Shown here: in pieces, positions 8,701 through 17,642 of the stretch
How the letters are laid out: each line of letters starts with the position of its first letter
Position numbering within the stretch: position 1 is the first letter of the stretch
Notes under the pieces: generated by a model
Database searches by the model: none
Told to the model about the DNA's origin: nothing
The model's input: only the letters and a program-made list of their open reading frames with translations
Translations under genes and position numbers: made by a program
Origin: Paraburkholderia sediminicola
Lineage (GTDB): Bacteria > Pseudomonadota > Gammaproteobacteria > Burkholderiales > Burkholderiaceae
DNA length: 64,000 bases
Assembly (NCBI RefSeq): GCF_902859805.1
Contig: NZ_CADIKC010000013.1
Coordinates: forward strand, 1 to 64,000
Reading direction: 5' to 3'

Positions 8701-9894
8701 ATCGTTGAAGGCGATGCATTCCAGCGTCTCGCACGTATGCTGACCGGCAAGGTCGCGAACGGCGGTCCGAAGAAGCTCGCGAAGGGTACGAAGATCGAAC
8801 AGGCTTACCTGGAAGATCTCGACCACTACCATTGGTTCGACATCCGCCTCGCGGACGAAGAAGCAGCGGCACAGCTCGAAGCGATCAAGGACTCGATCGA
8901 ACAGAAGCGTCACCAGTTCGATCTGGCGTTCGAAGAAAAGCGCAAGAAGCTCACGCAAGGCGACGAACTGCCGCCGGGCGTGCTGAAGATGGTCAAGGTG
9001 TATCTGGCTGTGAAGCGTCGTCTGCAGCCCGGCGACAAGATGGCCGGCCGTCACGGTAACAAGGGTGTGGTGTCGAAGATAGTTCCGATCGAAGACATGC
9101 CGTACATGGCCGATGGCCGTCCGGCTGACGTCGTTCTGAACCCGCTCGGCGTGCCGTCGCGGATGAACGTGGGTCAGGTTCTCGAAGTGCATCTGGGTTG
9201 GGCCGCGAAGGGTCTCGGCTGGCGTATTGCAGAAATGCTGCAACGTCAGGCGAAGATCGCTGAACTCCGCGAATTCCTGACCAAGATCTACAACGAGTCG
9301 GGCCGCGCTGAAGAGCTGGACAGCTTCACGGACGACGAAATCGTCGAACTGGCGAAGAACCTGCGCGAAGGCGTTCCGTTTGCCACGCCGGTGTTCGACG
9401 GTGCGACGGAAGAAGAAATGTCGCGCGCGCTGGATCTGGCATTCCCGGACGACATCGCGAAGAACCTCGGCATGACGCCGTCGAAGAACCAGGTGCGTCT
9501 GTATGACGGCCGCACGGGTGAGATGTTCGAACGTACGGTGACTGTCGGTTACATGCACTACCTGAAGCTGCACCACCTGGTCGACGACAAGATGCACGCG
9601 CGTTCCACGGGCCCGTACTCGCTCGTGACGCAGCAGCCGTTGGGCGGTAAGGCGCAGTTCGGTGGCCAGCGTTTCGGTGAAATGGAAGTGTGGGCGCTCG
9701 AAGCGTACGGCGCATCGTACGTGTTGCAAGAAATGCTGACGGTGAAGTCGGATGACGTGGCGGGCCGGACCAAGGTGTATGAGAACCTGGTCAAGGGCGA
9801 TCACGTGATCGACGCCGGCATGCCGGAATCCTTCAACGTGCTCGTGAAGGAAATCCGCTCGCTCGGTATCGATATCGACCTCGACCGCAACTAA
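5788..9894 (+). CDS. rpoB: DNA-directed RNA polymerase subunit beta
   Basis: The 1368-residue beta subunit, full length for betaproteobacteria. The rifampicin-binding cluster is intact and of the sensitive type: Q519, D522, H532, R535 and S537 (E. coli 513, 516, 526, 529, 531). One difference from E. coli is Thr at 524 in place of Asn. The DxxPxxxxGRPADVVLNPLGVPSRMN region and the C-terminal EMEVWALEAYGA segment are present. It lies 21 bases before rpoC. Confidence 0.99.
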   Translation: MQYSFTEKKRIRKSFAKRPIVHQVPFLLATQLESFSTFLQADTSSTQRKPEGLQAAFTSVFPIVSHNGFARLEFVSYMLSPPAFNIKECQQRGLTYCSALRAKVRLVLLDKESPSKPVVKEVKEQEVYMGEIPLMTPTGSFVINGTERVIVSQLHRSPGVFFEHDKGKTHSSGKLLFSARIIPYRGSWLDFEFDPKDVLYFRVDRRRKMPVTILLKAIGLTPEQILANFFVFDNFTLMPEGAQMEFVPERLRGEVARFDITDRDGNVIVQKDKRINAKHIRDLDNAKTKFISVPEDYLLGRVLAKNVVDGDTGEVIANANDEITETVLEKLRESKIKDIQTLYTNDLDQGPYISSTLRIDETADKMAARIAIYRMMRPGEPPTEEAVEALFNRLFYSEDAYDLSKVGRMKFNRRVGRDEIVGPMTLQDDDILATIKILVELRNGKGEVDDIDHLGNRRVRCVGELAENQFRAGLVRVERAVKERLGQAESENLMPHDLINSKPISSAIREFFGSSQLSQFMDQTNPLSEITHKRRVSALGPGGLTRERAGFEVRDVHPTHYGRVCPIETPEGPNIGLINSLALYAHLNEYGFLETPYRKVVDSKVTDQIDYLSAIEEGRYVIAQANAAVAADGSLTDELVSSREAGETLMVTPDRIQYMDVAPSQIVSVAASLIPFLEHDDANRALMGSNMQRQAVPCLRPEKAVVGTGIERTVAVDSGTTVQAFRGGVVDYVDAGRMVIRVNDDEAVAGDVGVDIYNLIKYTRSNQNTNINQRPIVKVGDIVSRGDVLADGASTDLGELALGQNMLVAFMPWNGYNFEDSILISEKVVADDRYTSIHIEELNVVARDTKLGPEEITRDISNLAEVQLGRLDESGIVYIGAEVEAGDVLVGKVTPKGETQLTPEEKLLRAIFGEKASDVKDTSLRVPSGMSGTVIDVQVFTREGIQRDKRAQQIIDDELKRYRLDLNDQLRIVEGDAFQRLARMLTGKVANGGPKKLAKGTKIEQAYLEDLDHYHWFDIRLADEEAAAQLEAIKDSIEQKRHQFDLAFEEKRKKLTQGDELPPGVLKMVKVYLAVKRRLQPGDKMAGRHGNKGVVSKIVPIEDMPYMADGRPADVVLNPLGVPSRMNVGQVLEVHLGWAAKGLGWRIAEMLQRQAKIAELREFLTKIYNESGRAEELDSFTDDEIVELAKNLREGVPFATPVFDGATEEEMSRALDLAFPDDIAKNLGMTPSKNQVRLYDGRTGEMFERTVTVGYMHYLKLHHLVDDKMHARSTGPYSLVTQQPLGGKAQFGGQRFGEMEVWALEAYGASYVLQEMLTVKSDDVAGRTKVYENLVKGDHVIDAGMPESFNVLVKEIRSLGIDIDLDRN

Positions 9895-9915
9895 TCGGAC
9901 TACGGAGAGAAAGCA

Positions 9916-12900
9916 ATGAAAGCTCTGCTCGATCTATTCAAGCAAGTCCAACAGCCTGAAGTTTTTGACGCGATCAAGATCGGTCTGGCCTCGCCAGACA
10001 AGATCCGTTCGTGGTCGTTCGGTGAAGTCAAGAAGCCGGAAACCATCAACTACCGGACGTTCAAGCCGGAACGCGATGGTCTGTTCTGCGCGAAGATTTT
10101 CGGCCCGATCAAAGACTACGAATGCCTTTGCGGCAAGTACAAGCGCCTGAAGCATCGTGGCGTGATCTGTGAAAAGTGCGGCGTCGAAGTGACGCTCGCG
10201 AAGGTGCGTCGCGAACGGATGGGCCACATTGAGCTGGCCTCGCCGGTCGCTCACATCTGGTTCCTGAAGTCGCTGCCGTCGCGTCTGGGCATGGTGCTCG
10301 ACATGACGCTGCGCGACATCGAACGCGTGCTGTACTTCGAAGCATACGTGGTGATCGATCCGGGCATGACGCCGCTGAAAGCGCGGCAGATCATGACGGA
10401 AGAGGATTACTACAACAAGGTCGAAGAGTACGGTGACGAATTCCGTGCCGAGATGGGCGCGGAAGGCGTTCGCGAACTGCTGCGCGCGATCAACATCGAC
10501 GAACAGGTCGAGATGCTGCGCACCGAACTCAAGAACACGGGTTCGGAAGCGAAGATCAAGAAGTACGCGAAGCGCCTGAAGGTGCTCGAGGCTTTCCAGC
10601 GTTCGGGCATCAAGCCTGACTGGATGGTGCTCGAAGTCCTGCCGGTGCTGCCGCCGGAACTGCGTCCGCTGGTGCCGCTGGATGGCGGCCGCTTCGCGAC
10701 GTCGGACCTGAACGACCTGTATCGCCGCGTGATCAACCGTAACAACCGGTTGAAGCGTCTGCTCGAACTGAAGGCGCCTGAAATCATCGTCCGCAACGAA
10801 AAGCGGATGCTGCAGGAAGCCGTCGATTCGCTGCTCGATAACGGTCGTCGCGGTAAGGCAATGACCGGCGCGAACAAGCGTCCGCTGAAGTCGCTCGCTG
10901 ACATGATCAAGGGTAAGGGCGGTCGTTTCCGTCAGAACTTGCTCGGTAAGCGCGTTGACTACTCGGGCCGTTCGGTGATCGTGGTCGGCCCGACGCTCAA
11001 GCTGCATCAGTGCGGTCTGCCGAAGCTGATGGCGCTCGAACTGTTCAAGCCGTTCATCTTCAACAAGCTCGAAGTGATGGGTGTTGCTACCACCATCAAG
11101 GCTGCGAAGAAGGAAGTCGAGAACCAGACGGCCGTGGTGTGGGACATCCTCGAAGAGGTGATCCGCGAGCATCCGGTCATGCTGAACCGTGCGCCGACGC
11201 TGCACCGTCTTGGCATTCAGGCTTTCGAGCCGGTGCTGATCGAAGGTAAGGCTATCCAGCTGCACCCGCTCGTTTGCGCGGCGTTCAACGCCGACTTCGA
11301 CGGTGACCAGATGGCTGTGCACGTGCCGCTGTCGCTCGAAGCGCAGATGGAAGCGCGTACGCTGATGCTGGCGTCGAACAACATCCTGTTCCCGGCTAAC
11401 GGCGATCCGTCGATCGTGCCGTCGCAGGATATCGTGCTCGGCCTGTACTACGCGACGCGTGAAGCAGTGAACGCCAAGGGCGAAGGCCTGACGTTCACCG
11501 GCGTGTCGGAAGCACTGCGTGCTTACGAGAATAAGGAAGTGGAACTGGCCTCACGCGTCAACGTGCGGATCACGGAAATGGTCCACAACGAAGACAAGTC
11601 GGAAGGCGCACCGGCATTCGTGCCGAAGATCTCGCTGTACGCGACGACCGTCGGCCGCGCAATCCTGTCGGAAATCCTTCCGCCGGGCCTGCCGTTCTCG
11701 GTGCTGAACAAGCCGCTGAAGAAGAAGGAAATTTCGCGCCTCATCAACACCGCATTCCGCAAGTGCGGTCTGCGTGAAACGGTGATTTTCGCCGACCAGT
11801 TGATGCAGTCGGGTTTCCGTCTGGCAACGCGCGCCGGTATTTCGATTTGCGTGGACGACATGCTCGTGCCGCCGCAGAAAGAACAGATCGTCGGCGACGC
11901 AGCGAAGAAGGTGAAGGAATACGACCGTCAATACATGTCGGGTCTCGTCACGTCGCAAGAACGCTATAACAACGTGGTCGACATCTGGTCGGCAACGTCG
12001 GAAGCGGTCGGCAAGGCGATGATGGAGCAGCTGTCGACGGAACCGGTGGTCGATCGCGACGGCAACGAAACGCGTCAGGAGTCGTTCAACTCCATCTACA
12101 TGATGGCTGACTCGGGTGCTCGTGGTTCCGCAGTTCAGATTCGTCAGCTGGCCGGTATGCGTGGCCTGATGGCGAAGCCGGACGGCTCGATCATCGAGAC
12201 GCCGATTACGGCGAACTTCCGTGAAGGCCTGAACGTGTTGCAGTACTTCATCTCGACCCACGGTGCACGTAAGGGTCTGGCTGATACGGCACTGAAGACG
12301 GCAAACTCGGGTTACCTGACGCGTCGTCTCGTCGACGTGACGCAGGATCTGGTGGTGGTCGAAGACGATTGCGGTACGTCCAACGGCGTCGCCATGAAGG
12401 CGTTGGTCGAAGGCGGTGAAGTCGTCGAAGCGCTGCGTGACCGTATCCTCGGTCGCGTGACGGTGGCTGACGTCGTCAACCCGGAAACGCAGGAAACGCT
12501 GTACGAAACGGGCACGTTGCTCGACGAAGACGCGGTCGAAGAAATCGAACGCCTCGGCATCGACGAAGTGCGCGTGCGTACGCCGCTGACTTGCGAAACG
12601 CGTTACGGTCTGTGCGCAGCCTGCTATGGCCGCGACCTGGGTCGTGGCTCGTCGGTCAACGTTGGTGAAGCAGTTGGCGTGATCGCTGCTCAGTCGATCG
12701 GTGAACCGGGCACGCAGCTCACGATGCGTACGTTCCACATCGGTGGTGCGGCATCGCGTGCAGCAGTGGCTTCGTCGGTTGAAGCCAAGTCGAACGGTAC
12801 GGTTCGTTTCACGGCGACCATGCGTTACGTCACCAACGCGAAGGGCGAGCAGATCGTCATCTCGCGTTCGGGCGAAGCGATGATCACCGACGACCACGGC

Positions 12901-14154
12901 CGCGAGCGTGAACGTCACAAGGTGCCGTACGGCGCGACGCTGTTGCAACTGGACGGCGCGCAGATCAAGGCCGGCACGCAACTGGCGACGTGGGATCCGA
13001 TGACGCGTCCGATCATCACCGAGTACGGTGGTACGGTGAAGTTCGAAAACGTCGAAGAAGGCGTGACGGTTGCCAAGCAGATCGACGATGTGACGGGTCT
13101 CTCGACGCTGGTCGTGATCGACGTGAAGCGCCGCGGTTCGCAAGCGTCGAAGACGGTGCGTCCGCAGGTCAAGCTGCTCGACGCGAACGGCGAAGAAGTC
13201 AAGATCCCGAACACCGAGCACTCGGTGCAGATCGGCTTCCAGGTCGGCGCTCTGATCACCGTGAAGGACGGTCAGCAAGTGCAGGTCGGTGAAGTGCTGG
13301 CACGTATCCCGGTTGAATCGCAAAAGACTCGCGACATTACCGGTGGTCTGCCGCGTGTGGCCGAACTGTTCGAAGCGCGCTCGCCGAAGGACGCCGGTAT
13401 TCTGGCGGAAGTCACGGGCACGACGTCGTTCGGTAAGGACACGAAGGGCAAGCAGCGTCTCGTTATCACGGACCTCGAAGGCAATCAGCACGAGTTCCTG
13501 ATCGCGAAGGAAAAGCAGGTTCTGGTGCACGATGGTCAGGTCGTCAACAAGGGCGAAATGATTGTCGACGGTCCGGCTGATCCGCACGACATTCTGCGTT
13601 TGCAGGGCGTCGAAGCGCTGGCGCGCTACATCGTTGACGAAGTGCAGGACGTGTATCGTCTGCAGGGCGTGAAGATCAATGACAAGCACATTGAAGTGAT
13701 CGTCCGTCAGATGCTGCGCCGCGTGCAGATCGTCGATAACGGTGACACGCGCTTCATCATGGGCGAACAGGTCGAGCGCTCGGATATGCTCGACGAAAAC
13801 GACCGGATGGCTGCGGAAGGCAAGATCCCGGCAACCTACGACAACGTGCTGCTCGGTATTACGAAGGCATCGCTGTCGACCGATTCGTTCATCTCCGCTG
13901 CGTCGTTCCAGGAAACGACCCGCGTGTTGACCGAAGCGGCGATCATGGGCAAGCGCGACGATCTGCGCGGGCTGAAGGAAAACGTGATCGTTGGTCGTCT
14001 GATTCCGGCTGGTACGGGTCTCGCGTTCCACAAGGCACGCAAGAGCAAGGAACTGTCCGACCGCGAGCGTTTCGATCAGATCGCAGCGGAAGAGTCGTTC
14101 GAATTCGGTACGCCGGAAACCCCGGCTGCCGAACAGCAGCACTCAGGCGAGTAA
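9916..14154 (+). CDS. rpoC: DNA-directed RNA polymerase subunit beta'
   Basis: The 1412-residue beta' subunit. It shows the N-terminal zinc site (CLCGKYKRLKHRGVICEKCG near residues 70-90), the catalytic NADFDGDQM with Asp460, Asp462 and Asp464 binding the active-site magnesium, and the second zinc-binding cluster CETRYGLCAACYG near residue 895. AGAGA upstream and the 21-base gap to rpoB indicate co-transcription. A strong terminator follows. Confidence 0.99.
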   Translation: MKALLDLFKQVQQPEVFDAIKIGLASPDKIRSWSFGEVKKPETINYRTFKPERDGLFCAKIFGPIKDYECLCGKYKRLKHRGVICEKCGVEVTLAKVRRERMGHIELASPVAHIWFLKSLPSRLGMVLDMTLRDIERVLYFEAYVVIDPGMTPLKARQIMTEEDYYNKVEEYGDEFRAEMGAEGVRELLRAINIDEQVEMLRTELKNTGSEAKIKKYAKRLKVLEAFQRSGIKPDWMVLEVLPVLPPELRPLVPLDGGRFATSDLNDLYRRVINRNNRLKRLLELKAPEIIVRNEKRMLQEAVDSLLDNGRRGKAMTGANKRPLKSLADMIKGKGGRFRQNLLGKRVDYSGRSVIVVGPTLKLHQCGLPKLMALELFKPFIFNKLEVMGVATTIKAAKKEVENQTAVVWDILEEVIREHPVMLNRAPTLHRLGIQAFEPVLIEGKAIQLHPLVCAAFNADFDGDQMAVHVPLSLEAQMEARTLMLASNNILFPANGDPSIVPSQDIVLGLYYATREAVNAKGEGLTFTGVSEALRAYENKEVELASRVNVRITEMVHNEDKSEGAPAFVPKISLYATTVGRAILSEILPPGLPFSVLNKPLKKKEISRLINTAFRKCGLRETVIFADQLMQSGFRLATRAGISICVDDMLVPPQKEQIVGDAAKKVKEYDRQYMSGLVTSQERYNNVVDIWSATSEAVGKAMMEQLSTEPVVDRDGNETRQESFNSIYMMADSGARGSAVQIRQLAGMRGLMAKPDGSIIETPITANFREGLNVLQYFISTHGARKGLADTALKTANSGYLTRRLVDVTQDLVVVEDDCGTSNGVAMKALVEGGEVVEALRDRILGRVTVADVVNPETQETLYETGTLLDEDAVEEIERLGIDEVRVRTPLTCETRYGLCAACYGRDLGRGSSVNVGEAVGVIAAQSIGEPGTQLTMRTFHIGGAASRAAVASSVEAKSNGTVRFTATMRYVTNAKGEQIVISRSGEAMITDDHGRERERHKVPYGATLLQLDGAQIKAGTQLATWDPMTRPIITEYGGTVKFENVEEGVTVAKQIDDVTGLSTLVVIDVKRRGSQASKTVRPQVKLLDANGEEVKIPNTEHSVQIGFQVGALITVKDGQQVQVGEVLARIPVESQKTRDITGGLPRVAELFEARSPKDAGILAEVTGTTSFGKDTKGKQRLVITDLEGNQHEFLIAKEKQVLVHDGQVVNKGEMIVDGPADPHDILRLQGVEALARYIVDEVQDVYRLQGVKINDKHIEVIVRQMLRRVQIVDNGDTRFIMGEQVERSDMLDENDRMAAEGKIPATYDNVLLGITKASLSTDSFISAASFQETTRVLTEAAIMGKRDDLRGLKENVIVGRLIPAGTGLAFHKARKSKELSDRERFDQIAAEESFEFGTPETPAAEQQHSGE

Positions 14155-14196
14155 GTCCGGGCGGCGCAAGCCGCTTGGGCTCACCAGCCAGCGAAG

Positions 14197-14227
14197 CCGC
14201 TCAGTTTCGACTGAGCGGTTTTTTTTT
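14197..14227 (+). terminator. Rho-independent terminator of rpoBC
   Basis: A perfect 8-bp stem CCGCTCAG/CTGAGCGG (14197-14204, 14211-14218) with a 6-base loop is followed by nine T. It ends the long secE-to-rpoC cluster. The remaining 178 bases before recQ hold a TAAAAT box (14364-14369) but no clear -35 box. Confidence 0.92.
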
Positions 14228-14405
14228 GTCGGCAGGAGTTCGTGCTTTAGCACTTGCTCCTGTCCCACGTACCGCGGGCGCCTCATTTTGTGCGTTTTTT
14301 GCGGATTCGTCGGCCGAACGGCTAACGTTGTCGCAAAGCGCAGGCGCAGCACGAATGCGTTGGTAAAATTCGTGTCACCGGCATCACGCTGCTTCTCTCC
14401 AATTC

Positions 14406-16253
14406 ATGTCCCGTCCGCTCGAAATCCTCAACGAAGTTTTTGGCTACCCCGCATTCCGAGGACAGCAGGGCGAAATTGTCGAACACGTCGCCGGCGGCGG
14501 CGATTGTCTCGTGCTGATGCCAACGGGCGGCGGCAAATCGTTGTGCTATCAGATCCCATCGTTGGTGCGCCGCGAAGCGGGCTGCGGAGCGGGGATCGTG
14601 GTGTCCCCGCTGATCGCACTGATGCAGGACCAGGTCGCTGCACTGAAGGAAGTCGGCGTTAGAGCCGCATATTTGAACTCGACGCTGTCGAGCGCCGAAG
14701 CGATGGCCACCGAGCGTGCGCTGCGCGAAGGCGAAATCGATTTGCTGTACGTGGCGCCGGAACGGCTGATGACGCCTCGTTTCCAGGAGTTGCTCGAGCG
14801 CACGCGCATCGGGCTGTTCGCTATCGACGAAGCGCATTGCGTGTCGCAATGGGGGCACGATTTCCGTCCTGAATATATTCAGCTGTCGGTGCTGCACGAG
14901 CGCTTTCCGAACGTGCCGCGCATCGCGCTCACCGCAACCGCCGACGCGATCACGCGCGACGAAATCATCCACCGTCTCGCACTCGATGACGCGCGCATCT
15001 TCGTCTCCAGTTTCGATCGCCCCAACATCCGCTATCGCATCGTCGAAAAGGACAATGCGCGCACGCAATTGCTCGACTTCATTCGCGCCGAACACTCGAA
15101 ACCGGACGGCACGACCGACGCAGGCGTTGTCTATTGCCTGTCGCGTCGCAAGGTCGAAGAAACCGCGGAGTGGCTGAAAGAGAAGGGAATGCGCGCGTTG
15201 CCTTACCACGCCGGCATGGAGTTCGAAATCCGCCAGAAGCATCAGGAGATGTTCCAGCGCGAGGAGGGCATCGTGATGTGCGCGACGATCGCATTCGGCA
15301 TGGGGATCGACAAGCCGGACGTGCGCTTCGTGGCTCACCTTGATTTACCGAAGAGTGTCGAAGGTTACTACCAGGAAACCGGCCGCGCTGGTCGCGACGG
15401 CATGCCGGCGAACGCCTGGATGGCGTACGGTCTGGGCGACGTCGTGCAGCAGCGCAAGATGATTGACGAGTCCGACGCCGACGACGCGCATAAACGCGTG
15501 CAGACCGGCAAGCTCGACGCATTGCTCGGGTTGTGCGAAGCGGCGACCTGCCGCCGGGTGCGGCTGCTCGCGTATTTCGGCGAGTCGAGCAAGCCGTGCG
15601 GCAACTGTGACAACTGCATCGAGCCGCCGGATACTTGGGACGCGACACGTGAGGCGCAGATGGCGCTGTCATGTGTGTTCCGCGCGCAACGGGCGAGCGG
15701 ATTTCACTTCGGTGCTGGGCATCTGATCGATATTCTGCGTGGCAACCGTAGCGAGAAGATCCTGCAGCGCGGCCACGAGAAGCTCACAACCTTCGGGATC
15801 GGGGCGGCGCTCGGCGAGCCGGAGTGGCGCGCCATTTTTCGCCAGCTGGTCGCATTTGGCTACCTCGCTGTCGACCATGAAGGCTTCGGCTCGCTGGTGC
15901 TGACCGAAGCCGCCAAAGCGGTGCTGAAGAGCGAACAGAACGTAACAATGCGCCGCTATGTCAAGCCGACGCGTACCCGCCAGTCTTCCAGCCGCACCAG
16001 CGAGCGCGCCGATCCGACGATCGGCATGGGCCCGCGCGAACGTGCACGCTGGGAGCGCCTGCGCGCCTGGCGCACGGAGACTGCGAAAAGCGACGGCGTG
16101 CCCGCCTACGTCATCTTCCACGACGCTACGCTGGCCGAAATCGCCCGCAACGGCCCTGATTCCATTGAGGATTTGCGCGGTATTCCAGGCATGGGCGCCC
16201 GCAAACTGGACCGTTTCGGCGACGAGTTGCTGGAAGTCGTCGGCGCCGACTGA
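14406..16253 (+). CDS. recQ: ATP-dependent DNA helicase RecQ
   Basis: A 615-residue 3'-5' helicase of recombination and fork repair. Walker A PTGGGKS is near residue 40 and the DEAH box is at 141-144, followed by the aromatic-rich loop start CVSQWGHDFRPEY. The RecQ zinc site uses Cys382, Cys398, Cys401 and Cys404, and an HRDC domain lies in the last 90 residues. All domains are complete. It is inserted on the same strand between rpoC and rpsL, which are adjacent in many bacteria, and is bounded by its own terminator upstream and the rpsL promoter downstream. Confidence 0.97.
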   Translation: MSRPLEILNEVFGYPAFRGQQGEIVEHVAGGGDCLVLMPTGGGKSLCYQIPSLVRREAGCGAGIVVSPLIALMQDQVAALKEVGVRAAYLNSTLSSAEAMATERALREGEIDLLYVAPERLMTPRFQELLERTRIGLFAIDEAHCVSQWGHDFRPEYIQLSVLHERFPNVPRIALTATADAITRDEIIHRLALDDARIFVSSFDRPNIRYRIVEKDNARTQLLDFIRAEHSKPDGTTDAGVVYCLSRRKVEETAEWLKEKGMRALPYHAGMEFEIRQKHQEMFQREEGIVMCATIAFGMGIDKPDVRFVAHLDLPKSVEGYYQETGRAGRDGMPANAWMAYGLGDVVQQRKMIDESDADDAHKRVQTGKLDALLGLCEAATCRRVRLLAYFGESSKPCGNCDNCIEPPDTWDATREAQMALSCVFRAQRASGFHFGAGHLIDILRGNRSEKILQRGHEKLTTFGIGAALGEPEWRAIFRQLVAFGYLAVDHEGFGSLVLTEAAKAVLKSEQNVTMRRYVKPTRTRQSSSRTSERADPTIGMGPRERARWERLRAWRTETAKSDGVPAYVIFHDATLAEIARNGPDSIEDLRGIPGMGARKLDRFGDELLEVVGAD

Positions 16254-16305
16254 GCGCCGGCGAGCGCAATTTCAGGTCGGCAGGCGTGCGAAACATCGCA
16301 ACCTG

Positions 16306-16335
16306 TTGACTCCCTTAGCATTTTCGGAATATTAT
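16306..16335 (+). promoter_or_regulatory. Sigma-70 promoter of the str operon (rpsL)
   Basis: TTGACT (16306-16311) and TATTAT (16330-16335) are separated by 18 bp. An inverted repeat TAGCAT (16316-16321)/ATGCTA (16334-16339) overlaps the spacer and -10 box. It implies a leader of about 130 bases before rpsL. Confidence 0.7.
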
Positions 16336-16474
16336 GCTAGGTTCCGGTTCTTGGAATGCCTGTGTGCGAAGTCAATTCGTGCGCTGATCCCTCGGTCCGG
16401 AAGTTCGATGCGCAATCGTTTCTGCTTTGCCCGGAAACAGATGCGTCGATTTTGTTCAATTTCAGGAATAAACA

Positions 16475-16855
16475 ATGCCAACCATCAATCAACTGGTTCG
16501 CAAAGGCCGCGCGTCGGAAACGACGAAGAGCAAGAGCCCGGCTTTGCAGGACTGCCCCCAGCGTCGCGGCGTGTGCACCCGTGTGTACACCACGACGCCG
16601 AAGAAGCCTAACTCGGCACTCCGTAAGGTTGCCAAGGTTCGTCTGACGAACGGCTTCGAAGTTATTTCGTACATCGGTGGTGAAGGCCACAACCTGCAGG
16701 AACACTCGGTCGTGCTGATTCGCGGCGGCCGTGTTAAGGACTTGCCGGGTGTGCGTTACCACATGGTTCGTGGCTCGCTGGATACCCAGGGCGTCAAGGA
16801 TCGTAAGCAGGCTCGCTCGAAGTACGGTGCGAAGCGCGCCAAGGCTGGCAAGTAA
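16475..16855 (+). CDS. rpsL: 30S ribosomal protein S12
   Basis: A 126-residue S12, a decoding-centre protein. Lys43 (TTPKKPNSALRK) and Lys88 (GGRVKDLPGVRYH) are present, the residues altered in classical streptomycin resistance, so the sequence is of the sensitive type. It is the first gene of the str operon. Confidence 0.98.
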   Translation: MPTINQLVRKGRASETTKSKSPALQDCPQRRGVCTRVYTTTPKKPNSALRKVAKVRLTNGFEVISYIGGEGHNLQEHSVVLIRGGRVKDLPGVRYHMVRGSLDTQGVKDRKQARSKYGAKRAKAGK

Positions 16856-17037
16856 TTAGCCGGTCAGTGTAGTTTCAGGTCGCCTGTAAAGGCGGTAATA
16901 GCGGTGGTGCCGGAATCGCCGGTGCTGTCGAGTAAGTGGTCACCCGACCGGGCTGGTAAGTCGTTAGAGATGAATCGGGTTAGTTGGTGGCCGCGGGGCT
17001 GATAAACAGCTCCAACTGAAAAGTTAAAGGAAGAAAC
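16856..17037 (+). promoter_or_regulatory. rpsL-rpsG intercistronic region
   Basis: A 182-base gap with several short self-complementary runs (for example CGCCT/GGCGG near 16881-16894) ending in the AAAGGAAG ribosome site of rpsG. In E. coli, S7 represses the str operon by binding the rpsL-rpsG spacer. A similar role here is inference; the S7 site was not identified. Confidence 0.3.
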
Positions 17038-17508
17038 ATGCCGCGTCGTCGCGAAGTCCCCAAGCGGGAAGTGTTGCCGGATCCGAAGTTCGGTAACGTA
17101 GATGTAGCTAAGTTCATGAACGTGCTGATGCTCTCCGGCAAGAAGTCGGTTGCTGAGCGCATCGTGTACGGCGCTTTCGAACAGATCCAGACCAAGGGTG
17201 GCAAGGACCCGCTGGAAGTGTTCACGGTAGCGCTCAACAACGTCAAGCCGGTGGTCGAAGTTAAGAGCCGCCGCGTTGGTGGTGCGAACTATCAGGTTCC
17301 GGTCGAAGTGCGTCCGTCGCGTCGTATGGCATTGGCGATGCGTTGGTTGCGTGAAGCCGCGAAGAAGCGCAGCGAGAAGTCGATGGCCCTGCGTCTGGCA
17401 GGTGAACTCTCCGAAGCGGCCGAAGGCCGTGGCGGCGCGATGAAGAAGCGCGACGAAGTTCACCGGATGGCAGAAGCCAACAAGGCGTTCTCGCACTTCC
17501 GTTTCTAA
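17038..17508 (+). CDS. rpsG: 30S ribosomal protein S7
   Basis: A 156-residue S7, which nucleates assembly of the 30S head and contacts E-site tRNA. It begins with the family-typical PRRREVPKREVLPDPKFG and contains GGANYQVPVEVRPSRR. AAAGGAAG at 17029-17036 supports the ATG. It sits between rpsL and fusA as usual. Confidence 0.98.
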   Translation: MPRRREVPKREVLPDPKFGNVDVAKFMNVLMLSGKKSVAERIVYGAFEQIQTKGGKDPLEVFTVALNNVKPVVEVKSRRVGGANYQVPVEVRPSRRMALAMRWLREAAKKRSEKSMALRLAGELSEAAEGRGGAMKKRDEVHRMAEANKAFSHFRF

Positions 17509-17551
17509 GCTTCCCGGACCCGGGTTTAGCAGAAAAAGCGGAAAGAAATTC

Positions 17552-17621
17552 CGGGCGGGTGCGCTTACAAAGCGCCTCGCCCGTTTGTGTTACAGCGCGA
17601 TGGGTATTTTCTCGCATCGCG
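17552..17621 (+). other. Two hairpins between rpsG and fusA
   Basis: The first pairs CGGGCG..GCGCTT (17552-17565) with AAGCGC..CGCCCG (17570-17583), and is followed by TTTGTGTT, so it may terminate some transcripts. The second pairs CGCGATG (17596-17602) with CATCGCG (17615-17621), close to the fusA GTG start. Both could tune fusA-tuf expression. Confidence 0.5.
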
Positions 17622-17642
17622 TCATCCCAATAGAGGATCAAA

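Noticed and set aside
5887..9804. A 1305-codon open frame antisense to rpoB, and similar long antisense frames over rpoC, fusA and both tuf genes
   Set aside because: They mirror the codon bias of highly expressed GC-rich genes (few stop complements in that frame), encode Arg/His-rich low-complexity protein and lack ribosome sites.
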